Source: Batkoa obscura
Lineage: Eukaryota; Entomophthoromycota; Entomophthoromycetes; Entomophthorales; Batkoaceae
Assembly: GCA_030770535.1 (NCBI GenBank)
Contig: JASVEC010000137.1
Coordinates: 1 to 43,833 of the forward strand
Length of the DNA: 43,833 nt
Reading direction: 5' to 3'
Part shown: in pieces, positions 1-11,633 of the stretch
Layout of the letters: each line of letters opens with the position of its first letter
Position numbering within the stretch: the first letter of the stretch is position 1
Notes under the pieces: model-generated
The model's input: only the letters and a program-made list of their open reading frames with translations
What the model was told of the DNA's origin: nothing
Database searches by the model: none
Translations under genes and position numbers: made by a program

Positions 1-264
1 ATCTATGTTTATAAATTTACTTTAAGATTATTTATTAATTTAAAAATTATCAATTTTAATATACGATAATACTATATTTAATATAAGTATAGAAAAATGA
101 AATATTAAAAATTATTAACATCTATCTATTATTGATATTCTAATAAATCATAGTAATAAAATATAGCATCTTTTAAATCTACAGTAATAAAATTTCTTCA
201 TCCAATCAACCTTTTCAATTTAAACAACTTAAAAAATAAAAATTCAACTCATCTTTTATTTTAA

Positions 265-1790
265 ATGAATTATGTTAATCTAGTTGCTAGTCATAGCAAA
301 TCGCGGGTATCTTATTTTCATAGCGAAGAAGTTGGTAATTTTCATTATGGGGTAAATAAACTACAATTTCAATTTGAGAAAAAACAAAAAGTAACAATAA
401 AATAGGAATACCATCCAATGAAACCTCATCGTTTAGCTTTAACAAATGATTTAGTATTACGTTATGATTTACATGAAAAATTGGATATGTATCAACCTAG
501 AAAAGCTACTGATGAAGAAATGAAAGAATTTCATACCATTGATTATGTTGATTTTTTAAAAAGGTAATAATATTCTTTATTAAATGGATTAATTTTTATT
601 TAAATTTATAATTAAGAGTAACTCCTGAAAACGCCTCAAGTATGGGTAAAGTATTAGAAAAATTTAACCTAGGTGGCCACCAAGGAGACAACCCCGCCTT
701 TGAAGGCTTATTTGATTTTTGTTCTTATTATACTGGAGCTTCTTTAGCTGCTGCAAGAAAATTAATTAGTGGCGGAGCGGATATAGCTATTAATTGGTCT
801 GGTGGTTTACATCATGCAAAGAAATGGAATGCTTCTGGGTTTTGTTATGTAAATGATATAGTTTTGTGTATTTTACAACTATTACGATTTTATTCACGAG
901 TATTATATATTGATATTGATGTACATCATGGGGATGGTGTACAAGAAGCATTTTATAATTCAGATCGAGTAATGACAGTTTCATTTCATAAATATGGTAA
1001 TGATTTTTTTCCAGGTACAGGTAGCTCTTCAGAAGTTGGAGTTAATTTAGGTACTGGTTATTCTTTAAATGTACCTTTAAAAGATGGCATTGATGATGCT
1101 TCATATTTGTTTTTATTTAAAAGTATAATTGGAGCAACAATTGAAAGATATCAACCTACGGCTATTGTATTACAATGTGGTACTGATTCGTTAGGTTTGG
1201 ATAGATTAGGTTGTTTTAATTTATCTATTATTGCTCATGGTGAATGTGTTCGATTTGTTAAATCGTTTAATATACCTCTAGTGCTATTAGGTGGTGGGGG
1301 TTATACTATTAGAAATGTATCTAGATGTTGGACTTATGAAACAGCTATTGCTACAGATACTCAATTACCTAATCAACTACCAAAAGATTCCCCTTATTAT
1401 AATTTTTTTGGACCAGATCATTCCCTACATCCTAAATTAACGGGGAAAAAAGAGAACTTAAATACAAAAAGTTATTTGGAAAAGATAAGAATTAAATGTT
1501 TAGAATATTTAAAAAAAATTGAATTTTCTCCCTCAGTACAAATGCAAGAAGTTCCAAAAGATATCCAGGGATTTTTAGATGATAATACTAATGCAAAGGC
1601 AGATGAATTGGATGACTTACATCCTGATTTATGTTATGTTGATAAAGTTATGAAACAGGGGCTATGGCCTAAAAATTTAAAAAAAGAAAGTTATTTTGAT
1701 ACTGATTCATCAGAGGAAGAAGAAGAGGAAGAAGAAGAGGAAGAAGAAGAGGAAGATGATAGTTATATAACAAATGAAATGAGAGATTAA
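265..1790 (+). CDS. HOS2: Class I histone deacetylase, HDAC3/Hos2 type
   Basis: Zinc-dependent lysine deacetylase expected to remove acetyl groups from histone tails as part of a nuclear Set3C/SMRT-like co-repressor complex. Three exons (265-351, 406-563, 617-1790) join in frame to 472 residues. The start is the ATG that gives the family N-terminus ([15 protein letters not shown], then [11 protein letters not shown] after intron 1). Catalytic features seen: HHAKKW (His147/148), DIDVHHGDG (Asp183 and His185 as zinc ligands), GTDSLG (third ligand Asp272) and GGGGYT (Tyr311). Phrases such as [22 protein letters not shown] and [10 protein letters not shown] are closer to HDAC3/Hos2 than to Rpd3. 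The C-terminus is a run of about 16 acidic residues after SS. Both introns are GT-AG, 54 and 53 nt. The family is secure; the Hos2 versus Rpd3 assignment is likely, not proven. Confidence 0.93.
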
Positions 1791-1944
1791 ATACATACCC
1801 TTTTTAATACATAAACACAACATTAACTACTTTTGCAATAATTATTTTAATAAAAAAATTGATAATTTGTTCTAAATTTTTAATTAAACGTAATTCCAAT
1901 TCCAATTTGATTTTTATTACATTTCTTATTAATTTTTTAAAAAA

Positions 1945-3380
1945 ATGTTTAAATTAAAGCAAAAAAAAGAATATAAAGTAGAATATTCAAGTTTAGATCT
2001 AGAGCCATTTAAACTTAGTGAGTTACCTTATATCAAAACAGAGATAAGTAGATTTCATGGTGATATTAATGTTCAATGGAAATTAAAGAAAGAGATTGAT
2101 GTTCTAAAATTATCCAAAAATTATCCAACCATTTATATACATATTTCACCCATTCAATTAATCAACCATCTAGAACAAACAATAAGTAAACTTCATTTTC
2201 AATTAAATCAAATTATTTTAAACTATGAATTGGTGTTTGATGTAATTATTTTATCTTATTTGTTTTATATTTTATCTTATTTATGTCTTTTACTAGTTAC
2301 TCACTACTCTGCTTTACATAATCAAGCAATTAGACTTTTTAAAAGAAGAGCAAGTGATTGAATTATCTATTGAAAAAGGTAATTTATATTATTAACCTTC
2401 ATAACATAATTTTAATCCACTAATAGAAATCCAATATCAATTAAAAATAGATCCCAAATCAAAGAATGATGTTACATATAAATTTCAATCTTTAAAATTA
2501 TTTAGTTATTTCATCTTAATTACTTTAGCAGATTTATTGTTTTTGTGGGGTACCAATACAACTCACAACGAAGGATTAGATATTGTAAGTTTCTGTTGAT
2601 TTATAAAACCATCAATAATTAATTATTATTCTCTAGAATTTAAAACGACATCAAAAATCGGCTGAGATTTATTTTTATTTAAGTAAATTAGAGATAATAG
2701 AAGAAGGAGAAGAAAGAACGATTATTAAAGCTATTAAAAATTATGGGGAATTATTTATGAAGTAAGTATTTATATTGTTTTACTTGATTTTAAATTTTGA
2801 ATATTTAATTTTAGTCTCTCACTCTACCATGCTTCTTTGAATAGCTTACAATTAACCCCTACTAATGGAAAGATTATTGTAACTTATATAATAGAAAGAT
2901 TAAACAACTGTAAGCAAATAATTAAAGAATCATCATCACAACAAACGATTGTTAATTTAACCCACTTTTTTATTGGTCTTTTAATGAAGTCGGAATGTTT
3001 AATTAATATTAAAGAAAATAAAGCTTTAGACTATATCAATGAATCAAAGAAGAGGTTTAAATTAATTGAAAAGAAGAATGATATCGTGGATTTAGAAGCT
3101 CATTTACAACATTCTAGATATTTAAAATTAAAACTATTAAAAATTAACAAACTGGAAAGTTTAGTAAATGTTTATTGTTTTATTTTATTTTTATTAATTA
3201 TTATTTTTATAGTGGAATAATGAAACAAATGATATACTTGATTTCAACTTACCTATTCAAAAGCCATTATTTACAATTAATTATCCTAATTTAAATCTAT
3301 TATATTATACTCCTTCCTTTGCACCTGAAGATCCACTGCCATTAAAAAAAAGTTATCATTTACAAGGACAATACTATTAA
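1945..3380 (+). CDS. BRO1-domain-like protein, possibly PalC-like
   Basis: Six exons (1945-2232, 2297-2378, 2427-2584, 2637-2761, 2815-3163, 3213-3380) join in frame to 389 residues. Every intron is GT-AG (48-64 nt), and the frame closes exactly to the stop at 3378-3380, so the gene model is well supported. The protein is almost wholly helical with no signal peptide or membrane segment. The order of helical blocks, the segment LTHFFIGLLMKSECLINIKE followed by an Ala/Leu helix, and the end region LESLWNNETNDILDFNLP recall BRO1-domain proteins, in particular the fungal pH-signalling protein PalC, which works with ESCRT-III. This rests on a weak pattern, not on a diagnostic motif. It lies 154 bp after the deacetylase and converges on RPF2. 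Confidence 0.6.
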
Positions 3381-3507
3381 AAAATAAAAACAAGAACAAT
3401 TCAATTCATTAATCACTTCCAATTTTATTAATATAATTATAAAATAAACTAATATCTATTTCTCTTTTTATTTTATATAAAAAAGTGTTCTATTTTTTTA
3501 AAAGGAA

Positions 3508-4682
3508 TTATTCTTCATTATCTTCTCCTTCATTATCTTCTTCATTATCTTCTTCAGGTACCGAAATGGACTTTTTTAACCCCTTCATTTTACGAGTTTG
3601 TAATTTACCAAAATCTTGTTTTTGCATATGTACTTTACCATATAAAGAACCAAATTCATCATGTTCATGATTCTTTTGTTTCTTTGGCTATAATAATGAT
3701 AAACAATTAATATTTACAAAAACGATGTAAATAAACAAATAATCTTACCTTCAATTCTTTAGGAACTCTAAGAGCTTGTTTAACCATCTCTTCATCAGCA
3801 AACTTAGCTCTACGAATTGAAAAATCTAAACTTGGGCCCATTTCATTTAATTCAATATAAGGTAATTTAGTCCCACTCTTTTTTGTTTTTATAGTATAAA
3901 CTCTAAAATGAATTAATCCATTTTCATTTTGTTTGGTTGGACTAGCTGTAACTGTAATAACATGTTCTAATCCTGCTAAATCAATTCGATCCACTACTTT
4001 ACCATGGAAGAAATTTAAAATTAGAGTTTTGAATTTAATGTATCCTTCTACTTGTTCAAATTCTTCACCATTAAACAGAAAGCTGGGTTTTAAACCAACA
4101 CCACATTTAAGGCCCTAAATTAAAATTTTGGTTTAATTAGTTATTTTTCGATGTGTAAACTTCAATCAATTCAATTTACCTCAAATTCGTCCATAAATTT
4201 AGCTTTTTGAATCCCAACTTCAATCATATCATAGATACAATAATTAAAAAAAGTCACAAAAGTTAAGTTATCTGGTCTTTTTTTTGAATGGGAACCAAAT
4301 AACATTAAAGAGGCATCGTTCTTTTTAGATAAAAACTCAAGCTTAGTTTCATCTTCAAATGGTCTTAACTCATTCTTCTTATTAAATTTTATAGCATCTG
4401 GTTTCTTCAATAAATACTATAAGAGGATGTTAGTTGGTTATATAGGCAAAAATGAAAGCGTGATGATCAACTTACTAAATCGTTTAAAGCTTTGTTGACT
4501 ATTTCTGAAGTTTTACTACCTTTTACAAAAAGACATGTTTTCACATTTTCAACTACTTGTGCTTCACGTTTTTCTAAAGCTCTCTTAGAACGTGCGTTTT
4601 TGGGTTTACTATTATATTTGTCAATTAATTCTAAATTCGAATAATCAAATATTAAATTTCTCACTTACACTATTCTCAACAT
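3508..4682 (-). CDS. RPF2: Ribosome biogenesis protein Rpf2 (Brix domain)
   Basis: Nucleolar assembly factor of the 60S subunit; with Rrs1 it recruits the 5S RNP (uL18, uL5, 5S rRNA) to pre-ribosomes. Five exons on the minus strand (4682-4669, 4608-4476, 4416-4180, 4114-3749, 3687-3508) give 309 residues. The first exon codes only MLRI plus part of a codon and is easily missed; splicing it restores the family N-terminus MLRIVKPKNARSKRALEKR. Other diagnostic stretches are FGSHSKKRPDNLTF, MIEVGI, GLKPSFLFNGEEFE, DLAGLEHVITVT and a C-terminal basic then acidic tail. It is slightly shorter than yeast Rpf2. It shares a 162-bp upstream region with the divergent gene at 4845, so a bidirectional promoter is likely. 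Confidence 0.95.
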
Positions 4683-4844
4683 TTTATTTTTATTAAAAAG
4701 TAAAATTTCGAGTTTCAATCCTGAACAATTTTAAGTTGGATTTCTTTTTCTCTGAATTGAAACTTTTTGCAATTAAAATTTTCGACAACTTTTATTCCCA
4801 TTTTTATTACTCAAAAAATTAACTCTTTTTAAATTCTTTTTTAA
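4683..4844. promoter_or_regulatory. Shared divergent intergenic region
   Basis: These 162 bp separate the start codons of RPF2 (minus strand) and the helical-repeat gene at 4845 (plus strand). It must hold both promoters. It is rich in T and A runs, which could exclude nucleosomes. I see no clear TATA box or named factor site. Confidence 0.5.
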
Positions 4845-6515
4845 ATGAGTAGTTTATTACAAACTCAAATTCAACGTAGTATTCATCCTAAGTCAACAAT
4901 TAGGGTTTATCAATTCCAAGTGAGAGTAAAAAGAAGCATAGAAACAAAAACGAGTTTGATAGGCTATAGTAATAATACAATCAAAAAGTTGAGTAAAAAA
5001 ATCAGTAAATTCACATCTTATAATATATTGCCAACTCAAAAAAATATAATAAAAATAATTTCATTAACACAAATAAATATCAATGATAATAAGGATATTG
5101 ATAATAAAGAGGAACCCTTAGCAAACATTAAAAATAACAGTTTGGAATTTATAAAATTAAGTATATTATCTAATAATTCAAAATTAGTAATTAAACTAAC
5201 GCAAAGTTTCATTGCCTATTCCTCCCAATTGAAGCGTCTTGAGATAGTTGAGAAACAGCTCTATGAACTTTATTTTCAATTAATAAGCATGGACTCTAAG
5301 GATAGTGATAATTTTCAATTATTATTATATTTTATAAATTTAGCTCAACAATTAAATTTAAATTTATTAGAAGATAAGTTTTATCAGCATTTTTATTGGT
5401 GCTATTTAACTAAAAAACAGCATTTTTTGTATAAATTTATTCTATTAAATTTAAAATGTAAGTCAGAACTGGCTACAGAATTAACACTGAAGACATTAGC
5501 TATGGGCTCATTACAAGAAGAGAAATATAGTCTACAATATAAAGATTTGATACAAACGGTATTTAGTTATTTAAGTAAAAATAATAGTAAGCAGTTAATT
5601 GAAATGGGAAACAAGATGAAAGATAATTATCAATTATATCAAAAGAGTTTAAATATGTTAGGAAAAGAAGTACAAACGCTATACAAAGGAATGTTAATTT
5701 ATGAGTTAAAAAAGAAATTAGAGTTGTCAGTTTTTAGTAGATTTATTCAAAAAATAGATATCTATCAATGGCCAAATGTAACGGATAGTTGTATTAATCG
5801 ATCGTTATTAATATATTTTAAATTATTAAAAGAGAATAACAATGAAAACGAAAATACAAATAACGATAATAAATTAACAATAGAGACAATAACAAGTTTT
5901 TATAATGATATTAAACAATATAGATTTATTAATGTAATTAATACTTTATTATATGGATTAATATTAAATGATGAATTTTTATTAGCTCATCAATTTTTAA
6001 TTAATTTCAATATTCAATTAAATCAACAATTATTACAAACTATGCTATACGGTAATAAATTAAATTTCCAATATTTACAAATTTTTAATTATTATCAACA
6101 ACAAATTAAAATACAAAATATTCAACTAAATAATCCAATTTTAAGTTTATTATTGCAAAATTTAATCTACCATCAACAGTATGAAATGGCCTACAATTAT
6201 CTATTACAATATAATAGTGAAGCGGATATTAAATTAAAATCTATAATAAGTAAATTATTTATTTATTTAAATTATCAACAAATTCAAATATTAAAAAATA
6301 AATTTAATTTATTTGATTTACAAAATGAATATCAATTAAGTTCATTATTATCATTAGCTATAAATAAAAAACAATATAATTTATTAAATTATTTAATTAA
6401 AGAGCATTTAATCAATAATGATATAAAAATTGATTCTAATTTAGCTAATAAATTAAAAATTATTCAATTGAAATTTCCAAGTTTAAAAAATCAATTACAT
6501 TTACTTAAACAATAA
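4845..6515 (+). CDS. Unknown all-helical protein, PPR-like pattern
   Basis: Single-exon frame of 556 residues. I do not recognise a defined family. The first 60 residues are rich in Arg, Lys, Ser and Thr and nearly free of acidic residues, as in mitochondrial targeting sequences. The rest is a series of amphipathic helices rich in Leu, Asn, Gln and Ile. The C-terminal third shows a loose helix-turn-helix pattern with units of roughly 35 residues (for example AINKKQYNLLNYLIKEHL), as in pentatricopeptide or other alpha-solenoid proteins. A mitochondrial RNA-processing or translation factor is therefore a guess. The Asn/Gln/Ile bias follows the AT-rich genome. The start is the first ATG in the frame, just after the shared promoter, and the gene converges on MON1 with a 79-bp gap. 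Confidence 0.75.
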   Translation: MSSLLQTQIQRSIHPKSTIRVYQFQVRVKRSIETKTSLIGYSNNTIKKLSKKISKFTSYNILPTQKNIIKIISLTQININDNKDIDNKEEPLANIKNNSLEFIKLSILSNNSKLVIKLTQSFIAYSSQLKRLEIVEKQLYELYFQLISMDSKDSDNFQLLLYFINLAQQLNLNLLEDKFYQHFYWCYLTKKQHFLYKFILLNLKCKSELATELTLKTLAMGSLQEEKYSLQYKDLIQTVFSYLSKNNSKQLIEMGNKMKDNYQLYQKSLNMLGKEVQTLYKGMLIYELKKKLELSVFSRFIQKIDIYQWPNVTDSCINRSLLIYFKLLKENNNENENTNNDNKLTIETITSFYNDIKQYRFINVINTLLYGLILNDEFLLAHQFLINFNIQLNQQLLQTMLYGNKLNFQYLQIFNYYQQQIKIQNIQLNNPILSLLLQNLIYHQQYEMAYNYLLQYNSEADIKLKSIISKLFIYLNYQQIQILKNKFNLFDLQNEYQLSSLLSLAINKKQYNLLNYLIKEHLINNDIKIDSNLANKLKIIQLKFPSLKNQLHLLKQ

Positions 6516-6594
6516 AATAAATAAATAATAAATAAATAATAATTGTTAATATTATCCTATCGTTTATATATTATTATTATTATTATTATTATAT
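6516..6594. repeat. Convergent 3' gap with TTA microsatellite
   Basis: The 79 bp between two converging genes contain AAATAAAT-type units and a run of about seven TTA units at 6568-6590. Poly(A) signals for both genes probably lie here. Confidence 0.5.
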
Positions 6595-9029
6595 TTAAAT
6601 TAATGTAGTTTGAGTAATAAATAATTGTTCCTTATCTGCCTGTAAATATTTAACTAACTTTAAAGCCAAATTAACTAAGGTTGTTTTAGATAAAAAGGGA
6701 GTAAATGTAGCAAATAATAAAAATTGATTTGTAGACCAAATGACTATTGTTTCTGTTTCACTATCATTAAAATAGATACGTATATTTCTAAATCGAGAGT
6801 TCATTATATAATAAGAAGTCTTATATAATTCAAATAATCTAAATTTTAGATGTGATTTACATTAGTATAATAATAATAAAAATAAAAATTACCTCCTCCT
6901 TTCTCTTTTTAATATATATGGTGGCTCTAACCTTGAACTGGTATATTGGAATAAATTTTTAGATTTAAATATAAAGTGTCTCAAACCGGGAATTCCGATT
7001 TCAGCTAACAAAATAAAATAAATAATTTTATAAAATATAACAATAAATTAAATTTACCTAAATCAAACGCATCATTTTCAATACTTTCATAAATTTCATT
7101 AATTAGATTTTCATGATTCAAATTCTAATAAAACATTGATTTATTAATATTGATAATATATGATTATAATAACTTTTTACCTGAATGATAATGTCATTTA
7201 CTTTTTTAATTTCTTCATATTTATCTCTTAATGGTGATAATATGATCAATACTAATGGAGGATCCAAATTTAAAAATGATATTAAAGCATATAAATAACC
7301 TGATTTATTAAATCTAGGTAAACAGATAGGAACCCAATTGGCTTGATTAAGGTTTAGAAAAGCAGGTGAAGAATTCACCAAATTTAATAATAAATGTAAA
7401 TCCATTGGATGTAAATTAACTTTATGAGATCTTAATAGATGAACTAATCTATATTTACTAGCTAATATTACATAGATAATATCTAATTGTTGAATGGCTA
7501 AAGGTTTAATAGCTTTACTTATTTTTAATCGTAGCTTGATATTCATTTTGACACTTCTAATAGATTCTAATAAATAGCTAGGTGATAATGAAACACTACG
7601 TTTAATTAAAGTATCTAAAAAACTTTCTGTTCCATTTAATAACCGCCTCAAATCAAAATTAGTACTCTTTTCAAATACACGTTGTATTTGAGAATATGTT
7701 AAGGTACTTATTATTTGTTGATAATATAAATGCAAATAATCTCTTAGCTATTAATAACAAAAAATAAAAAATAAATTATTATATTATTATCATAAATTAT
7801 TATAATATTATTATTTACTATTTCTTCACTTTCGTTTGTCCTTGATACTAGCACAAAATATAATGGTTCTCTTTGCATAAATATAATTTTATGAGAAGTA
7901 GAATTTATCGATCTAATATCAAATATTATAAATATATATATAACTAGCAATTGTATAATAATAACACCTAATAGAATCTCCTTCATCTACATAAAATGAA
8001 ATAATGGCCTGAATAATGCCCATATATTCTGACATTTTAGATTCGTCACTATATCTAAAATAATTAAATTTTAATTTCAAAAAGTAATAAACTAATAAAG
8101 TTTACCTAGTGTAAATAGGTTTCCCAGCTGAGCTCAGAACAAACAAATGATGTTTATGGTTTTTCCAACTGTGTGAATTAGGATCTAAGAAATTCATAAT
8201 TTAATTCCTATCAAATCTTATATTAAGTTATTACCTTCATCACCGTATTTTCTCCTATGATATGGACCATCAATAATATCACCTTCTGAAAGTTCATCAT
8301 CGTCCGAATCATTAAATACTAATTGTTTGATATTGTTATTTTCTTCCTTATTACTATTATTAAGTTGTTCTAATAAACTAGCATTATCTAACATTTCCTG
8401 CTCAAAATTAACGTCTTCTTCTTCAATAGCCTCAATTTGATTTTGTTGAAACTCAGGACTTTGCTCTAATTCTTCGTTTTCAAAAGCTAGTCCTTTGGGA
8501 GATTCAATAGTGCTATTTCGCTCCTCAATCAATGTGTTTCTTTTACTTCCTTCTGAATAATTATCTAAATTTCAAAAATAAATAACTGTTATTTATTTTA
8601 TAAAGGAAAAACTTCTCAGATCTAATAAAAAATATTAATTCACTTACCAGACATTGCTTCTTCGTTATTGTTTTTATTTAAAAACAATTGTAAGGTTACC
8701 ATCGATGCTAATGATTGTCTAGAAGAAGGCCGACGTTTTATATCATTAGTTAACATCCTAGGAGATAAACCATCTTTTAAAGATTGAGTTCTGGATATTT
8801 GACCTGGGTATTTATGTGATAACAAAGAATGTGCTGATAATGGTCGGGACAGGGATATAGGCACTGAAGCATCTATAATAGAATTAGAATCCGTATTAAT
8901 ATTTTCGAGTAAAGAACTGGTGACATTGATTTGCTCTAAAGATGTGGTTGCTTCACTTCGTTCTTTTTTTAATATAGAAGTTAAATCCATTGGGTCTATA
9001 CTAGATCGATTCGTTGATTTATCGCTCAT
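6595..9029 (-). CDS. MON1: Vacuolar fusion protein Mon1
   Basis: Subunit of the Mon1-Ccz1 guanine-nucleotide exchange factor that activates Rab7/Ypt7 on late endosomes, autophagosomes and vacuoles. Nine exons on the minus strand (9029-8648, 8564-8235, 8184-8106, 8054-7968, 7912-7819, 7747-7181, 7124-7058, 7004-6893, 6838-6595) join in frame to 653 residues with eight GT-AG introns of 50-83 nt. The first about 240 residues are disordered and Ser/Asp/Glu-rich, as usual in Mon1. The longin region starts at KNHKHHLFVLSSAGKPIYTR and includes MGIIQAIISF, IRSI, REPLYFVLVSRTNES and FEKSTNFDLRRLLNGTESF. Then come PMDLHLLLNLV, ICLPRFNKSGYLYA and EIGIPGLRHFIFKSKN. The end, WSTNQFLLFATFTPFLSK to DKEQLFI, is the family C-terminus. 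Assignment is firm; the exact exon 1 start is the only soft point. Confidence 0.93.
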
Positions 9030-9725
9030 TTTAAGGTTTTTTTTAGTTTTTTTTGTTGGTAGAGAAGAGTAGTTTTTATAAATTTTAGTTTTGTAAGTTT
9101 TAGAAGTGTAATCAAAGTATATGCGTAACTTGAGTTAATTTGGTTTTATTGGTTGAGCTAAAATTAGGTAATGAATATTAAATAGAGAGCTGATAGTAAA
9201 ATTAGTTGAGGTAGATATTGATAATGATATTTAGATAAAAATAATATACATACATAGATTCATTGAAAAGATTATTTTTTGTTTTACACTCAAATATACC
9301 ATTGTGTTAACATTAGTTCTAAATCTAAGTTTAATGTATGAAAATTAATAGTGCTTTATTATTTATTAAATATACTATAAAACATTTCAAACCTCAGTAG
9401 ATCAAAGTAATCCGTCATATTACTGATATCATAAAATCATGTATATATAGTACCTTATTAGCTATCCTATTATCAATCGCTTTTAAAATAGGATTAAAAA
9501 TGTAATCAATGTAATAACCACATTAAAAAACCTACATTAGTCTTTAGATTACTATAAACAACTCAAAGATATATATAACCATCAATAAACTATTTCTAAA
9601 CAAGTAACTCTAATATAAATTCTAAGCAAAAGATAATTATACCCAACTTCATTTTAAATAAGTAATAAGAACAATCTTTTATACTTACGTTTTATTAGAA
9701 TGGACTTGAAAAAATATCTCTAAAC
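9030..9725. other. Upstream region of MON1, no gene seen
   Basis: About 700 bp of AT-rich sequence with no convincing reading frame on either strand. It must contain the MON1 promoter near 9030-9100. The T run at 9710-9716 on the opposite strand serves the tRNA-Asn gene as a terminator. Nothing else is recognised. Confidence 0.5.
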
Positions 9726-9798
9726 GCTCATAACTGGGATCGAACCAGTAACCTCCCGATTAACAGTCGGACGCGCTAGCCAATTGCGCCATACGAGC
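9726..9798 (-). tRNA. tRNA-Asn (anticodon GTT)
   Basis: The minus strand folds as a tRNA: acceptor GCTCGTA pairs with TATGAGC, the anticodon loop is CTGTTAA (GTT) and the T arm reads GGTTCGATCC. There is no intron. An oligo-T terminator follows on the minus strand. An identical copy lies at 20508-20580. The gene's 3' end matches the primer binding site of the retrotransposon at 12011. Confidence 0.95.
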
Positions 9799-10049
9799 TT
9801 TTTTCCTGTGTTCAGTGCTAGCAAAATATATATATATGTTGATTTTATAAATTAAGTAAATAAAATCAAAATTATTTGATATGAATTTAGAAGCTAGTTT
9901 GATATTCTTTTGTTTTAATGAACTTTTTATATAAGCATCAGAGTTTTACAGAAAGTAATATAAATATGTTTAAATTAATTGAAAAAATTAAATTTTAAAA
10001 ACCTATTTTGAATCCTTTTATTTGATTTAAGAAATTTATTTTGTACTAT

Positions 10050-10148
10050 CTTTTTTATTTATAAGTCAATTTTAATTATTAGAATTAAACTTTTAATTTA
10101 TCATAAATAGCTAACTAAAAAATTTTATAGATTTTTTTTAATACTAAA
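10050..10148 (+). repeat. Dispersed repeat, copy A
   Basis: About 100 bp that aligns, with many substitutions, to 20155-20255 (shared landmarks: TTTTTTATxxATAAGT, TCTTAATxATTAGAA-like and TTATCATAAA-AGCT). Both copies are followed within about 25 bp by a MITE. It could be part of a larger unnamed element. Confidence 0.4.
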
Positions 10149-10168
10149 TATCGAATTTTATATTTAGC

Positions 10169-10275
10169 ATTTGGAGATGTATTTTTATATTTAAGAGTTT
10201 TACTAGCAATTTCTCCACTTAAATAGCGCTCAAGAGATAGAAAAAGTAATGAAGTTAAAAAAACATCTCCATTTG
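10169..10275 (+). mobile_element. TIR element (MITE), copy 1
   Basis: Non-coding element of about 105 bp. One end reads GGAGATGTATTTTTAT and the other AAAAAAACATCTCC, an imperfect inverted repeat. The internal TTTTACTAGCAATTT and AAATAGCGCT segments match the family. The family is described in full at the copy at 39031-39135. Confidence 0.75.
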
Positions 10276-10466
10276 TTATTAAAAAAGCTTTTATAACTAC
10301 AACAATAGCTTTATTTAAATATTATTAATGACTAATTATTTTTAAATATAATATAAATAATAATAATAATAAAGATTAAATTGTTATTATAATTTAACTA
10401 CATATCAAAGCTTTAAACCAAGCTAATATTTTGAAAATTATTATAAAAAGTATATATTTTCTTAGT

Positions 10467-10574
10467 ATATGGGGATGTATTTTTGTATTTAAGAATCTTA
10501 CTAACAAATTTTCCGCTTAAATAGCACTTAAAAAATGGAAAAAATAATGAAGTCAAAAAAGACACTCCCATATA
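10467..10574 (+). mobile_element. TIR element (MITE), copy 2
   Basis: Starts TATGGGGATGTATTTTTG and ends GACACTCCCATA, with the internal CTTACTAACAAATTTTCC and TTAAATAGC blocks. The inverted ends have a few substitutions. Confidence 0.8.
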
Positions 10575-10596
10575 TTTTCTTAGTATTATTTTTACA

Positions 10597-10703
10597 TATG
10601 TAGATGTATTTTTTTTGTTTAAGAATTTTACTAATAGCTTTTCTACTCAAATAGCGCTTAAAAAGAGAGAAAAGTAATGAAACTAAAAAAACACCCCCAT
10701 ACA
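10597..10703 (+). mobile_element. TIR element (MITE), copy 3
   Basis: Starts ATGTAGATGTATTTTTTT and ends AAAAAACACCCCCATA, with AAATAGCGCTTAAAAAG inside. It lies head-to-tail with copy 2, only about 22 bp away. Confidence 0.78.
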
Positions 10704-11026
10704 TTTTTAATTAGTTAAGTTTTTGACCTTATATTTATAAAAAAATTACTCTTTCTGTTTTTTATTTTAGCATATTTAATTATTATAAGCTGCTTAAATA
10801 TGTTATATCTAATTTTAATATTATTGTTATTAAATTTATTATAAAACTTAGATCTAACAAAAATACCTACTATATTTAATCAGATTCTGTTTTTAAAACT
10901 AAAAAGATTCTGCATCAAATTGATTCATGTTTAATTCATTTATTTGTAGGATAATTTTCACTTTTAATGATAAAATTATTATAAAAATCCTGTTGTTAAT
11001 ATTAATATAAAATTCATTAAACTATA

Positions 11027-11073
11027 TTTATTTGTTTATTTGTTTATTTGTTTATTTGTTTATTTATTTATTT
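11027..11073 (+). repeat. TTTG/TTTA microsatellite
   Basis: A simple tandem array of TTTATTTG units, about six repeats long, grading into TTTA units. Confidence 0.85.
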
Positions 11074-11220
11074 TAAAATTAAGTTTGATAGCTTATTTGA
11101 TAGCCATTTTGCTCTGTATTCGTTTATTGATACTGATTTTAAATTTTTTTAATACTTGTAAACAGTTTTTATATCATATTTTTTAAAATTTAACATATTT
11201 ACTTAATTTTTATGATTCAT

Positions 11221-11260
11221 ATGTTATAATCAATCAGAGCTGACAGAGCGATATCTCACA
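11221..11260 (-). mobile_element. LTR fragment (Ty3/gypsy relic)
   Basis: About 40 bp matching the 5' end of the gypsy LTR in reverse, ending GCGATATCTCACA. It resembles the variant LTR at 34004-34467 (ATAATCAA block) more than the young element. It is an old remnant. Confidence 0.55.
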
Positions 11261-11528
11261 ATTAGTTATTTTAATTTTAAAACTATAAAAGCAAAGTTTA
11301 AAAAGTAAAATTAAGATAAAGGAAATGTTTAGAATAAGCGCTTTATTAATAACCAAATTAAGTATTCTAAACATAATAATATTAATATAAATAATACTAA
11401 AAAATTTACAACTCTGATGATAAATTAAAAAACTTTTAAACAGGAGAAATAAAAAAATACTCCCTACAAATTTAAAAAAGTTTACTAATTTTTATGATAA
11501 TGATAACTTAAATTGCAAAATTACTACA

Positions 11529-11633
11529 TCAAGGCGTTTTTTTGACTTCATTACTTTTTCCATCTTTTAAACGATATTCAAGTGGAAAGATTGTTAGCAA
11601 AATTCTTCAACAAAAAAATACATTCTCATATAA
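11529..11633 (-). mobile_element. TIR element (MITE), copy 4
   Basis: Reverse-orientation copy: CGTTTTTTTGACTTCATTAC at one end and AAAAAAATACATTCTCATA at the other, with GGAAAGATTGTTAGCAAAAT inside. Confidence 0.7.

Noticed and set aside
2221-2361. Hydrophobic Tyr/Leu-rich stretch read as a membrane segment in the BRO1-like gene
   Set aside because: It is the translation of an intron (2233-2296) plus a wrong frame; splicing gives a helical soluble sequence.
10169-10703. Clustered 105-bp repeats considered as a CRISPR array or satellite
   Set aside because: The copies have inverted ends, vary in spacing and orientation, and occur alone elsewhere; eukaryotic context. They are MITE copies.
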